Source: Casuarina equisetifolia
Lineage: Eukaryota; Streptophyta; Magnoliopsida; Fagales; Casuarinaceae
Direction: 5' to 3'
NCBI GenBank assembly: GCA_028551475.1
Contig: CM052362.1
Span: 17,838,021-17,902,020 of the forward strand
Length of the DNA: 64,000 bases
Under the pieces are notes generated by a model, which was not told the origin of the DNA, ran no database searches, and saw only the letters and a program-made list of their open reading frames with translations. The translations under genes were made by a program, and so were the position numbers. This document shows, one piece after another, positions 23,701 through 37,240 of the stretch. Every line of letters starts with the position of its first letter. Within the stretch, counting starts at the first letter, position 1.

Positions 23701-26700
23701 CTAGGCCCATTGGAAGAGGTCATGACATTAGAAATAGCCTTTTGGTCAGATTGATTGAGATCATAAGGTTTTCCTTGTAATTTTTTGCAATGATCCTTGG
23801 TATGGTTGCATCGTTTGCAATAATCACAAAATAAATTATTTAGATTGTTGGATATGCCACAATAAGCATTTGGACTACTGGATTTGCATAAGCTGGAGGA
23901 GGATTGCACATTATGGGATTGCTTGACTGTGAGTGCAGTGGTTATGTGTTGGCAACCATTAGATGGAGGTGTAAGGTCATACAAATAATGGCCATCTAAT
24001 CTAGGGGTTTCATTTAAGTTGTTCATGCCAAATAAGGGGTAATGCCTAGAGCTACATTCAGGGTCTAATTGTTTCTCCCACAAAAGGCGAGAGCTTGCTG
24101 CACAGCTGTCGCCCAACATACCAAAATTATGAAATTGCCCACGGAGAGGTATTCCAACAATGCCTAACACTATTTTCTTCCTGAACTACTAAATGAATGA
24201 GGTGTCACAACGACGGTAAAGGCTCCATTGCAAGAATCTAAGAATGAAAACCATTGTAGGTTTTATTTAAGTTTAATAAAAAATGAATAATCCAATTTTG
24301 TTCCTTGATCTTTTAGTCTTGCTGTAAGGTCAAATAGGGACCCTCAAGAGGTTCCTCGACTGGATTGTGTTCATTGCAAATAGCAATGAAGTGATTGTAA
24401 ATTGCAGCAACATAAAGGTTGCCTTGTTTTAGATTGGCCAGAAATTGGTTGATTTGGAACAACTGGACCCTATCTGTGCTTTTGTACATCTCACAAATGC
24501 TATCTTAGAGAATTTGGGCGTCTTTGATTGGAGGAAGGCCGATGGTGACATTAGGAGATAGAGCATTCTTGATCCAAGTTTGGACAAGTTAGGAACATTG
24601 ACACCATTAGCGAGTGAGTTTGGGGTTGAAAAGGAAAGGCATGATTCCATCGAGGAATCCATCCTTGTCATTCGTGACAAGGGCACAATAGATTTTACGT
24701 GTCTAAATAGAGTAGTTATTGGTGCTAGTTGTTGGGTTTACGACTATCCAAGAAGGGGGGATTGAATTGGATATCTAGAAGTTTATCTAATTTTAATGTA
24801 TTCTTTTAATTTTTTTGTTTCTTTATAGCAATCACAAATAGATAAAATATCACAATAGTAATAAGGTATAAAATAAAAGAATTAGATCAGAAAATTCACA
24901 ACCAAGAATTTCACGGTGATTCGGCACTTTTCACCTACTTCCACCCTCTTCTCCTTCAACTCAAACCAAGTTGAATTCTACTTTACTTCAAACAAGAAGA
25001 GCACCTTTCCTTCACTTCACAACTCCTCAAAAGGAGTTATATAGCTAACGGTTACAAGATTAGGTTTACAAAAACCTTAATACATTAAGCTCATTCCTCA
25101 AATATATGATATGGGTGAGGATTTAAGCTTATCAAAGAGCTAATTGAATATATACAGAGTCAATTCAAGCTGTAATCTCACAAGCCCCAATTTCACAAAT
25201 TTAGGGTTTCAAATTTACAATAATCTTTATGTGTAATTAATGTTATAATCAATCTAGCACATACAAAGATTAATCTATCAAATGATATTCATAAGGTAAC
25301 AAGTTTAGAAAATATCACTGAAGATTTTCTTTTTCTTCAAACGTTACTGAACACGGTAATAAGAGCAAATCGATGAGGGCTTTTATCTCTTTTGATCAAA
25401 TCAATAAGAATATGTCTCAGCAAGCATAAATATTTCACCTGAATCTCTTTTTTATAACTGGTACTCAAACCTTGAACAAATTAGGGTTTCGGTTCAAACC
25501 TTTTTGAAATCCTTCCGTTGAGATTTGATGGATATGACGTTATACTGATGCAGATGATGATTTCTCAGCAAGATAACCATTCTGACACTCAGTAGCCTCA
25601 CCATTCTTCCCGTTGGAGTCGTCATCGCAAGAAAGAGATCAAGAGGAGAAGTATAGCTCTAGGTCAAAGGATGCAGCTAGGGCTTTAGGCTTTTGATCAT
25701 AAGAGCTTATGCTCTTATTTGCTTCGCACGTTGCCATTTTGGATAAGTGACTCACTTAGAACGCTGCCGTTTCAAGCTTCACGGGCTGGCTTCTTTTCAT
25801 GGACTGAACATATTTCATGGGCTGAACCTTTTCACGGGCTGAACATATTATATGGGTTAAGCCTATAGATAAGCTTCATGTATCCATATAAATTTATGGT
25901 CAGTCCATTACACTTGTAAATACACTAATTTCAAGTATCAAAGTTCCTTTAACATAACCAAGAATGTAAATTAATCTATGAAACAAAATATTCAAAGATT
26001 AAATCAAATTGGCTCCATATTTGATGTTTGATAATAAAATGTAGGAACCTAGCTACTTTATAACATCATTGATTGATATTATAATTTGCACACCTCTTAC
26101 TTCTTTTGAGTTTTAATATGTGCACTCACAATCTCATATATTCTATCATATATGCAAATATAGTATTCTATTTAATATATATTCAAATAAATATAATATT
26201 CTATTTAACATATATTCAAATAAAATTTTTCTCAATCAAAACATACAAGCACATGATCTTTAACACTTGTGAGGAGTTAAGCCATAAGATAGAGTTCTGG
26301 ATGGTGAGATACAACTGTGTAAAGAGGATTTTTGGGTTCAAGGTGGCCACTGACAGTGATGGAATAAGGAACAAAAAAAGGTTGGGGAAACAAGTATGGA
26401 TTGTGACTCAAACTCAAGGAACCCAACCCATTGAGTTGACCTAGATAAGTGGGAAAGCTCATAGGAACCCAACCCGGTCCAAAGAAGGCTTAACTCATTA
26501 GAAACCAATTGGGCCCGAAAGGTATGGGCATGGAGGTGGGTTGGGAAGGCAAGGTTGGGTGAAGGTAAGGAGTTGGCCCAATAGTGAATTGTTAAGGAGG
26601 TCTTAACACCCAGAGGATAAAGATAAGGGGCCCACTAAGACCAAGAATAGGCTACTGAGGTTGAGTTGGACTAGTGGGGTCCAAGCCCATGGAAACAAAA

Positions 26701-27219
26701 GGCCCATAAAGGAAACTAATGCTTGGGTGAGTGGGAGAAGAAGGATCATTGGTGATATCTTCAATGAGAGGGACATATGGGTTTGTCGTAGTGGGCTTGG
26801 TGGATTTAGGCATGGTAACGATAAGGCAAAAAGGTAAGTTGTTTTGTGTTTTTGTTGAGAAAAGGTTTACTATTTACTAATTTCCACGCCAGAGGTTCTC
26901 ATGTTGTGATGCATGTAGCAAGAAAAGAAAAAGAGAGAAAAAAATGGAAAATCAAAAATTGAAAAGGTGTGTAAGCAAAAAACTAAAAAAGAGAAAAAGA
27001 AGAAAGACATGGAGTTGGGGACCTCTGTATTATTGCTTTCATGAGAAAAGATGTACATGGGTTGTCCTTTTATAATGTAGGGATGAACAAACATGAAAAT
27101 ATATAAATAAATAAACAAATTATCTCCTACCATTTATACAAATAATTCCTCAATTTGACTTCACCATATGGAAAGAATAATTACTCAATATTAAGAAATA
27201 TAATCATGTATCTCCAACG
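20725..27219 (-). mobile_element. Ty1/Copia LTR retrotransposon, copy B
   Basis: A close relative of copy A in the same orientation. Its 5' LTR is at about 26985-27219 and is followed by the same 'gacaa' target site and NSH3 downstream flank. Recognisable parts in element order are gag (about 23660-24700 plus 26270-26840, split by a solo LTR), protease region, integrase region (about 22350-23140) and RT (about 21040-21650). The left end stops inside the RNase H region at a joint with the plus-strand gag piece, where 'tcaatagat' is shared with copy A. It is broken, with ten or more breaks. It probably shares one insertion event with copy A and was copied by a local duplication. Confidence 0.82.
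24730..26265. mobile_element. Solo LTR, SIRE/Maximus-like, inside Copia copy B
   Basis: A 1,536-bp block beginning TGTTGGGTTTACG and ending TTTAACA, interrupting the gag region of copy B. Copy A is continuous at the matching place (about 16300). The flanking five bases match at four of five positions (ctagt/cttgt). The G-rich run followed by 'attgaattgg', and the 'tgattcggcac' and 'ccacc' strings near 24920-24950, resemble long SIRE-lineage LTRs. That lineage call is from memory and is tentative. Confidence 0.7.
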
Positions 27220-28042
27220 GACAACTCTTTTAAAAGAACTTTATGTCTTCTCTTTTATCATCAAAGTAGTAAGAATAAGTTATCTTTAGTAGCAAAGAAC
27301 CATGTTGGGACTGGAAGCTTCGGTGATGAACTTCTAACATATAAATGTATCTTTCTTTTTTTTCCTTCTTGTCATCTTCCATCCTCGGGTATTTGGACAT
27401 TGTCCAGTAGGTTGTTAAGAAAGTTTCCCTTTTCCCTTTCTTCCAGGCCACCAAAGAGGAATATTCGGGCATCTCTCCAAGCTCTCAAAAATAGAAAAAA
27501 GGATGATTCTAACAAAAGACAAACAAATCGTGGGGATTGGTCTTTACCTACATTTTCTTCTACGTCTTTTCTTCAACAAGCAACAGAAGATGGGTGTCCT
27601 ATTCTACCACTAATTTCCATGTTTGTCCACCTTCTGTTTTAGACAGCGATAACTCCCACATAGAGTAACCCTAAGAACCGTGTCTTTGCAAATGGATTCG
27701 TACATCTAGAGTCCTAATAATATAAAAGTGTATCTGGATGTCCCTTCGAGTTTCTTATATGACTTAAAAGGTTGCTATTAACCTTTTTTTTTCTTTATCC
27801 TAGACAGAAAGTATGTCAACCAAGGACTCTTATAAGTCACACATAAGAATAAGAACATCACCCACAATTCAACGCATGGCTTTCTAATTAATATCATATG
27901 AGAACTTAAGATAATGCGTCAAAATAAAGAAAACCACAAAATGGAGCTCCAGGTAACATCATCAGCATTGACATAAGGTTGATATAATTTTCTCTACTCC
28001 CAAAATTTTCAATAGTACTTGACGTGTATGTCATGTTGAAGT
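27220..28042 (+). repeat. NSH3 downstream flank, second copy, ending at the duplication joint
   Basis: 27220-27975 matches 42605-43357 downstream of NSH3-2. The next 27976-28042 instead matches 45863-45937, beyond the AHP gene. The 2.5 kb that lies between those two points on the right side, containing all of AHP, has no counterpart here. The block ends at the joint with unit B. Confidence 0.85.
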
Positions 28043-28609
28043 TTCGTACTCTGCGTATAGGAACCGTATGCCAAGTTTGACATCGCAGTGGGCGATGATA
28101 AGTCCACACCACCAGAAAAGCTAACCGCCATATCCCAAAAGTAGAGGAGGATTCGACGTAGGATCCACATATGAAAACAATAATTGATTTACCTACCGAT
28201 TACGTGTGTAGGAAAGCACAGAGGCAAAAAAGAAAAGGTCGAAAGTATGTGCAGACAAATGCTCTTCAAATTTTAACCTAAGGGTAATTAGGTCCCATTA
28301 GGAGCACCGTTGTCCAATCAACATCCAATACAAATCCCCCGTGGGCCAAGTTAACCAATAGTATTTCACCTTGAAACTCTCTGACGAGTCCCTTTCCTTG
28401 GACTAGATTATTGAAGCGCACAAAGTAAATTTTGTTTGTCTTCCTTTTTGTCGGTCTTCTGTCTTCACCTTTGTTTGCATCAAAGGCAGATTTCCAACTA
28501 TTAAAAATCAACTTACACGGAGAATCTTTTGGAACAAACTTCTAAAAACACAAAGTTTCTACATTTGAAAATAGATTGAAGACTATGAAATGCAGTCAAT
28601 TTAAGATGT

Positions 28610-29360
28610 GAGAATATTATTGGTATGGATTGTCTTACATTATGAAGATATTTTCTCAAGAATTTATTTAAATTAAAATGACTTTTTTCTACTCTTGAAT
28701 TAGTTTTGAATTGGACTTAAAGCCTTTTATCTTAATAATATTTTAATATCTTAATATAGTATCAAAGTCGAATTTTCTCTTAGCTTGATATACATTTTTT
28801 GTTTCTCTTTTGGCACCCCTATTATGATAATGGATCATGTTAATGATGTGGATTGTCACATGTTGTTAAGACATGCATATAAGAATTTGTTAAAATTAAA
28901 AGAAAATTTTTATATTCTTAAACTAACTTTTAGGTTAAACTTAGGGCTTTCTATTTTAAACATATCTTAATATCTTAATATAGTATCACATTTAGGTTTT
29001 TCCCTTAGCTTAATATACATCTTAGGTTTATCTCTTGATACCACTATTATGGGGATAGGTTATGTTAACAATGTGAATTATTTCACATTACCAAAGCATG
29101 CATATAAGGGTTTGTTTAAATAAATAAAAAAAATCCTATTTTTGAGTTTACTTTTGGATTCAGCTTAAGTTTTTCTATCTTAAAAGATATCTTAATATCT
29201 TAGCATAATATCAAAGTCAAGTTTCTCCCTTGACTTGATATACTATGATATACACCTTAGAGTTTGTTTAAATTAAAAAAAAAATCATATTCTTGAACTA
29301 ATTTTTGGGTTGAGCTTAACACTCTTCATCTTAAAAACATTTTAATATCTTAAAGAGAAC
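28610..29360. repeat. Degenerate tandem repeat, about 230-bp unit, copy B
   Basis: Counterpart of the array at 2660-3435, with the same unit order and similar spacing. It was carried along by the NSH3 duplication. No coding potential is seen. Confidence 0.7.
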
Positions 29361-29878
29361 AAGTTGTAAAAAATAATATCAATCTTTAAAGATAGACATT
29401 GTATATTGAGAATATGTGAAATGAAAATGTTGCTAATTCTGTCCAAAATACTTATTTATCATTGTATCATGGATTTGGGATAAACTATTATTTCTAGATT
29501 AGTTAGATTATTTTTAGAAGTATTAACTTAATGAAATAATTAGTTTAATCAAGGCTAGTCCATGTGTCAAAGCTTTCAAATGTTACAAACCTTGTTGGAC
29601 AACAATAAGATCAAGAATGTGTACCATAATTAGATCTTAAATAAGTTTTATCACGACATTAGTTTAGACAATAAATATCCATATTCAGATTTTATGTTAT
29701 CTTTTGTTTGGTGTCTTTGCATTAAGACTATCTCGTGTGGGTCCAACTATTGGGGATACAATATGGTGGTAATTTTGATCATTTAATGTTTCGATATTGA
29801 CTCAAATATACAAGCATGGCCATTTCTGGAAAAGTATCTAGATTTTATTATTTGTCCAACTTCTAACCTTCAACCTTT

Positions 29879-30465
29879 TATTGGAGTAGTTAGTTCAATG
29901 CTCGAAGAAGTTGAAAGGAGTAACCAAGAATTAGAAGAAAAAGGCAAGCGTACTTTAATAGCTTTCTTGAGCTCTCTGCCAAGCCTAAGAACTACCATGT
30001 AGAAGTTCACACCAAAGTAAGCATATTTAGACACTTCATGCACCAAAGGCATCTTACGAGAAAACCTATATGCCAAAGATAACCAATCAGCATGCATTCC
30101 AAATCAGCAACAATTCAACTTTTAAGAGTTACCATCTTGGAGAATCCTCCAAAAAGTTTATCCAAAGACTAAGTGCACTATCGGCCTTTCATCCTAGGAA
30201 CAAGATGAGGAAGGGTAGAACTAACCTTGGATATTCACATGTGGAAAATTCAAGGATGAATGGTTTTGAAGAAAATGAAGATAATGATATATATTGATCG
30301 TCCTTTATAATACCTTTATTATATTATTTGTAATAGAAGGCAACTGGCTATTTAAAGACCAGTTCGTGCATGGAAAACTTTGTAGCTATTATCTGAGCCA
30401 TTTTGATATTATAATACAGAAGGCTTCTCTATATGTATATGTGCTTGTCTAATTTATCAACATCA
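29879..30465 (+). repeat. LTR 1 of the Copia array
   Basis: 587 bp, beginning at 'ttggagtagttag' and ending '..tatcaacatca' just before the primer site. It aligns over its whole length with 32634-33242 and 35701-36285. Confidence 0.85.
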
Positions 30466-32633
30466 AGTTGGTATTAGAGCTAACATGGCATGCAAAAATA
30501 ATACCTACTCTTTTCCTAATTCTTTTAATGTGAGCAACTTTATTACAATTAAGCTCGCAGAAGGAAATTATCTTTCCTAAATGACCTAGATAAAACCACT
30601 TCTCCAAACCCGAAAGCTTCCTAGCTTTGTTTCAGGTGAAATACTTAAACCTAGTCAGACTATTGGAGATACTGCAACTCCAAACCTTAATTTTAACTCT
30701 TGGTCATAAAGTGATGCATTAGTCAAATCATAGATTATAAGTACTTTTTCCAAAGAAGCTTCAAGGCATATTTTTAAATTAGAGATGTCAACACAAGTTT
30801 GGAATGTGCTAGAAAACCACTTTGCACAGAGAACAAAAACAGATGAGTTTGACTTACTTTCATAACTCAACAACATACAAAAAGAAGGTAAAACTCTATA
30901 ATTTTTTTCACAAAATTCAAAGGTATTTTGAATTAATTAAGCTTTATAGGAAAACGGTTTTCAATTCAGCAAAAACATTTAGATTGTTGGAAAGTCTTGA
31001 TACAATTTATGAATCCTTCAAGACTGCTATGTTTAGACCTCCTATACCTGATTTTAACACAATGATATCACAACTTCAGGCATATGAATCAGATATTATC
31101 ATATACCTAAAACATACCTTAATTTTTGCTAATGAGAATGCAACATATGCTACTTAAAGATACAATCAAAGAGCTAAAGGAAATAAAGGAAGGAATTTTC
31201 AATAAAGATTTACTTCATAAGGCTGAGGGTTTACTTCAACAACCTATAACAACAAAGGATCATTCAACTAAGGAAAGGCAATAGGAAATAATTCAAATAA
31301 TTTGATAGGTGATGATACAAATTTCTTTCCTCAATATCCAATCACTTGTCAAATCTATGAAAAGAAAGGTCATACAAGTCTCGAATGTTAGTGGCAATTC
31401 GATCATTCCTTTTAAGTTGACAATATTCCAAAGGCTTTTGACAACACTGCATATTAATAAGCCTAAACATGATGACTAGATAGCTAATACTGGAGCAACA
31501 TCACATATAGTTGAATCCAGAAGTACTTATCATCTTTCTCAAAGTATATTGGTTCAGACACTATTTTTGTTGGAAATGGAGATCATATTCCAATTACACA
31601 TATTGGATCAAGAAAACTCAATCATGGAAAGATAAAGTTGAATTCCATTTTAGTTACTCCATCAATTAAACAAAATTGTGGGTTCTATTGTATGTAGATG
31701 ATATTATAGTCATAGTAAATACCAATCACATAATAAAAGATTTTATTGAGGAATTAGGAGTTAGTTTTCCCATTAAAGACCTAGGAAGACTTCATCATAC
31801 ACTTGGGCTACATATCAAACATAATGAAGCTGGTTTGTTTGTCTCACAACATCAATAAGCATTAAAAGTTCTTCAAAAAGCATAAATGCTTTACAGTAGG
31901 CCCATCTCAACTCCAAAGACTGTCAAAGAAGAAACTGTTGCAAATGGCGAATACTTGCTACCACAGCTAATAGTGTTCAAAAGTATACTAGGATAGTTGC
32001 ACTATCTCTTACAAACATAGCCTAATATTAGTCAAGCCGTTCACCATTTGTGTCAATAGATGAGTAATCCTTGAATAAAGGACTTCTACCAGCCTAAAAG
32101 GATCCTAAGGTATTTGCAAGGGATAACAAACTATGGTTTTCAATTTCACTATCAAAGCCCTACAACCATTTATAGTTTTACCAATGCTAATTATAAAGGT
32201 TGTTACCAAACTAGAAAATCAACAATTGGGTTCTTCATGTTTATGGGTGCAAACCTCATCTCACGGTCATCATAAAAACAAGATTTTGTCTCTTGCTCTT
32301 TAGCTAAGGTAGAATATAAAGGCATGGCTGAAGCAATTTAGCTTATGCACCTACTCAAAATTCTTAGGGTAAGTCAATATCATCCAATGCATTTGTTTTG
32401 TGATAACTTATCTACATTCCATATGTTAATTAATCTATTGCAACATAACAAGACTAAGCACATAAAGATCGATATACATTTTGTCAAAGAGAAGTTAGCT
32501 CGAGGAACTATAGTCACAACCTACATGCCATCAAGAGATTAACTAGTTGACATTCTAACCAAGCCATTGTCAAGGGACAAATTTGAAGAACTAAGAGACA
32601 AGATTGGGGTTATCCCTCCAATCTTGCGGGGGA

Positions 32634-33242
32634 TGTTGGAGTAGTTAGTTCAATACTTGAAGAAGTTGAAACGAACAACCACGAATTAGAATAAAAAGGC
32701 AAGCATGCTTTAACAACTCTTTTGAGCTCTTTGCCAAGCCCAAGAACTACCATGTAGAAGTTCACACCAAAGCTGAAGTTGGAAAAATCAAGTAAGCATA
32801 TTTAGACACTTCATGCACTAAAGCCATCCTACAAAAAAAACCTATCTACCAAAGAAAACCAATCAACATGGATTCCATATCAATAACAATTTAGCTTCCA
32901 AGAGTTACCATCCTCAAGAATCCTCTAAAAAGTCTATCCAAAGACTAAGTGCACCACCGACCTTTCATCCCATGAACAAGATAAGAAAGGATGGAACTAA
33001 CCTTGGATGTTCACATGTGGAAAAGTCAAGGATGGATAGTTTTGAAGAAAATGAAGATAAGGATATCTACTGACCGTTCTTTATAACAAACTTTATTATA
33101 TTACTTGTAATAGAAGGCAACTAGCTATTTAAAGACTAGTTCCTGGTTGGAGAACTTTGTGGCTATTATCCAAGCCATTTTGATATTATAATACACATGC
33201 CTTCTCTATATGTACTTGTGTTTGTTTGATTTATCAACCTTA
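32634..33242 (+). repeat. LTR 2 (shared, middle) of the Copia array
   Basis: 609 bp, TGTTGGAGTAG start. It is preceded by a polypurine tract and followed by a primer site, so it serves as 3' LTR of the first unit and 5' LTR of the second. Confidence 0.85.
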
Positions 33243-35700
33243 AGTTGGTACTAGAGCCAACAAGGCACACAAAAATAACACTTACCACTTTCCCAATTCC
33301 ATCAATGTGAGCAACTTTGTTATAATTAAGCTCACAGAAGAAAATTATCTTTCTTGGATGACCCAGATAAAATCATTTCTCCAAACACAAAAGCTTATTG
33401 GCTTTGTTTAAGGTGAAATACCTAAACCTAATCAAACTATTGGGGATACTGAAACTCTAAACCCTAATTTTGACTCTTGGTCATAAAGTGATGCATTAGT
33501 CAAATCATGGATTGTAAGTACTCTTTCCAAAAAAGCTTCAGGGAATATTTTTAAATTGGAGACATCAACATAAGTTTGGAACGAGCTGGAAAACCATTTT
33601 GCACAAAGAAAAAAAACACATGAGTTTGACCTACTTTCACAACTTAACAACATACAAAAGGAAGGTAGAACTCTATCAAATTTTTTGACAGAATTTAAAG
33701 GTATTTTGAATCAGTTAAGCTCTATTGGAAAACGGTTTTCGATTCAGTAAAAACATTTAGATTATTGGAAAGTCTTGATGCAATTTATGAATCTTTTAAG
33801 ACTACTATGTTTAGACCTCCTGTACCTAATTTCAACACAGTGATATCATAACTACAGGCATATGAATCACATATTATCATATACCCAAAACATACCTTAA
33901 TTTTTGCTAATGAGAATGCAGCATATGCTACTCAAAGATACAATCAATAAGGTAGAGGAAATAGAGGAAAGAATTTTCAACAAAGATTTACTTCCCAAGA
34001 TCGAGGGTTCATTCCAACGGCCTATAACAACAAAGGATCATTCAACCAAGGAAAGGCAATAGGAAATAATTAAATAATTTGATAGGTGATGATACAAAGT
34101 CTTTCTAGAACTCACCCAATGATGACAAGAGGTCAGGTTGGAGTTAGACAACCAAACCCCCATTATGCTCTACATGCTAGAACTAACATACCAGCCACAC
34201 CATCCAATGTTGCTAATGCTTTAGCTCATGATGGATGGCACACTGCCATGCTCAATGAAATGAAAGCATTACAAAGAACTGAAACTTGGTTCCTAGTTCA
34301 ATGTCAACCAACTATGAACATGATTGGAAGCAAATGTGTGTTTAAAATTAAGCTCACCCCACAAGGAACCTTAGACTAATTGAAGGCACGTTTGGTAACT
34401 AAAGGCTACCACCAAAAGGTTGGGATTGATTATCTTGAAACCTACAACCCTTTAGTATATTCAACAACAATCAGGTTAGTGATTTCTCTTGTTGTAATCC
34501 ATGGATGGAACATTAAACAATTGGATATTACGAATGCTTTCTTACATGGTTTATTATCTAAACCAGTTTTCATGCTTCAATCAGAAGGTTTTGTTAATCC
34601 TAGGTATCCAAATCATGTCTGCAAACTTAATAGGTCTTTATATAGTCTAAAGCAATCAACTAGGGCATGGTTTGAACAATTTTCAAGCTTCTTATTGCAA
34701 CGTTGCTTTCGGTGTTGTGTATTTGATCCCTTTCTATTCTTGTATGAAAAAAAGAGAAAATATATTGTAGGTTCTACTGTATGTAGATGATATTATAGTC
34801 ATAGGAAATACTAATCACATAATAGAAGATTTTATTAAGGAACTAGGAGTTGGTTTTCTCGTTAAAGACCTAGGAAGACTTCATTATATACTCAGGCTAC
34901 AAATCAAACATAATGAATCTAGCTTGTTTGGCTCACAACATCAGTATGCATTAAAAGTTCTTTGAAAAGTATAAATGGTTTATTGTAGGCCCATCTCAAC
35001 TCCAATGGTTGTTAAAGAAGAAACCATTGCAAATAGTCAATACCTGCTGCCATAGCCAACAGTGTTCAGAAGTATACCAAGATAATTGCATTATCTCTTA
35101 TAAACATAGCTTGATATTAGTCGAGTTGTTCACCATTTGTGTTAACAGATCAATAATCCTCGAATAAAGGACTTCTACCAGCTCAAGAGGATCCTAAGGT
35201 ATTTGCAAGGGATAACAAACTTTGGTTTGCAATTTCACCACCAAAGCCCTATAACCATTTATGGTTTTATCGATGTTGATTATGAAGGTTGTCACCAAAC
35301 TAGAAAATCAACAACTAGGTTCTTCATATTTATGGGAGCAAACCTCATCTCATGGTCATCACAAAAACAAGATTTTGTCTCTCTCTCTTTAACCAAGGCA
35401 GAATATAGAGCCATGGCTAAGGGCACGGCTAAAGCAATTTAACTTATGAACATACTCAAAATTCTTAATGTAAGTCAATATCACCCAATACACTTCTTTT
35501 TGTGATAACTTATTTGCACTCTATATGTCAATTAATCCAGTGCAACGTAACAAGACTAAGCACGTAAAGATCGATATAGTCACAATCTATGTGCCATTAA
35601 GAGATCAATTAGTTGACATTCTGACCAAACCACTATTAAAGGACATACTTGAAGAACTGAGAGACAAGATTAGGGTTATCCTTCCAATCTTGCAAAGGAG

Positions 35701-36285
35701 TGTTGGAGTAGTTAGTTCAATGCTTGAAGAAGTTGAAAGGAGTAACCAAGAATTAGAAGAGAAAGGCAAGCATGCTTTAATAGCTCTCTTGAGCTCTCTG
35801 CCAAGCCCAAGAACTACCATGCAGAAGTTCACACCAAAGTTGAAGTTGGAAGAATCAAGTGAGCATATTTGGACACTTCATGCACCAAAGGCATCCAACG
35901 AGAAAACCTATCTGCCAAAGATAACTAGTCAACATGGATTCCAAATCAACAACAATTTAGCTTTCAAGAGTTACCATCCTCTGGAAAGTCTATCCAAAGA
36001 CTGAGTGCACCATTGGCCTTTCATCCCTAGAACAAGATAAGGAAGGGCAGAACGGAACTTGGATGTTTACATGTGGAAAAGTAAAGGATGAATGGTTTTG
36101 GAGAAAATGAAGATAAGGATATCTACTGACCGTCCTTTATAATAAACTTGTAATAGAAGACAACTGACTATTTAAAAACTAGTTTGTGCTTGGAGAACTT
36201 TGTAGCTATTATCCAAGCCATTTTGATATTATAATACGCAAGCCTTCTCTATACGTACTTGTGTTTGTCTGATTTATCAACTTCA
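35701..36285 (+). repeat. LTR 3 of the Copia array
   Basis: 585 bp, TGTTGGAGTAG start, ending '..tatcaacttca'. NSH3-2 promoter sequence homologous to unit A begins right after it. Confidence 0.85.
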
Positions 36286-37240
36286 AGTCCCTCAACCTTC
36301 AGCAGTCAAACATAACGCAAACGTTGTCAGAATCAAAGCTCTACTGAAAGGAGACATGAAAACACCGTCCGCTGGAAATTCATGCGCAAAGCAATGGACT
36401 TTCCACCCTTCAGCTTGTGATTGTATCCTGAAATTGAAGTTGGCTTTGCAATAATATAAAACTAAATTAGCTGTCACGTTCCAAATGTAAAATAATCTTA
36501 ATTTTCTGCTCTGATACCGAAACGGATTTAATGGATAAAATTTAGAAATCAGATCGTCAAGGTTTTAGTAAGACACGGCGTCCTGGACTTGAGCAATCAT
36601 GATGAGGTTCGGTGTCTCCAAAACAGGGGTAGTTGGCACAAAGATAAACAATAAAGCCTTCCCAATGGAGGAGCATGCATTGCTTGCCAAGAACTAGCAG
36701 CAAACTTTGAACGAGAGATTCAATATTTCGTCACGTTTTCTTACAACGTGGTTTCAGCTTGTCTCTGAAGTGGGGTATTTTATTGAATTGTCTTACTAGT
36801 TAAGAATGCAGGCTGTATTTGGGTAAATAAGTTGGCAAATATTGAAGAGTTGCTTCGATAGTCTGCATCCAAAGTATGCAAAACGAATCTTTGACCCGTA
36901 GATAGTCCTTATAATATTATCATAGATCGATGACTGTTCTCTTCAAGCCAACTGAGGAAGGAGAAAGGAAAGACAATCATAGCTAGTTTATACTTTTTCT
37001 CTCTCTCTCAAAAGCCAAACGTCCAAGAATCTGACTTTACTGACTATGAAGACGTAGAATTGCATCACTTTTATCGCTTCTCAAGCCGGTAGTGACGCTA
37101 TCCTTTTGGAACAGTTGCTTTATACTACTTGTCAACGGATTGGTTACACTTTGCTTTTTAGTTCATGCTTCTGGAATGACGGGCAATATTTGATGTTCTT
37201 GTAGTTTGAGGGAGGACAATTCTGAATTGCGAAGGAAACC
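36286..37240 (+). promoter_or_regulatory. NSH3-2 proximal upstream region
   Basis: Matches about 3945-5017 upstream of NSH3-1, including the TATA-like/CT patch (about 36986-37009). It lacks 118 bp that NSH3-1 has at 4762-4879; a 'ctatcc' hexamer marks both ends of the missing stretch in copy 1. Everything farther upstream is separated from the gene by the 6.4-kb Copia array, so distal control elements, if any, now lie at least 7 kb away. Confidence 0.5.

Larger units (their letters stand above)
29879..36285 (+). mobile_element. Copia array LTR-internal-LTR-internal-LTR
   Basis: Three direct LTRs (29879-30465, 32634-33242, 35701-36285) separate two internal regions (30466-32633 and 33243-35700) of one Copia family. 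Each internal region starts with a Met-tRNA type primer site ('ttggta.tagagc'). The first has gag and RT-end/RNase H parts; the second has gag, RT and RNase H parts. No integrase is recognised in either. A purine-rich tract ('gcggggga') precedes LTR 2. The element is broken in both units, with ten or more breaks overall. The matching empty site in unit A lies near 3940, about 1.1 kb before the NSH3-1 start. Confidence 0.85.
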
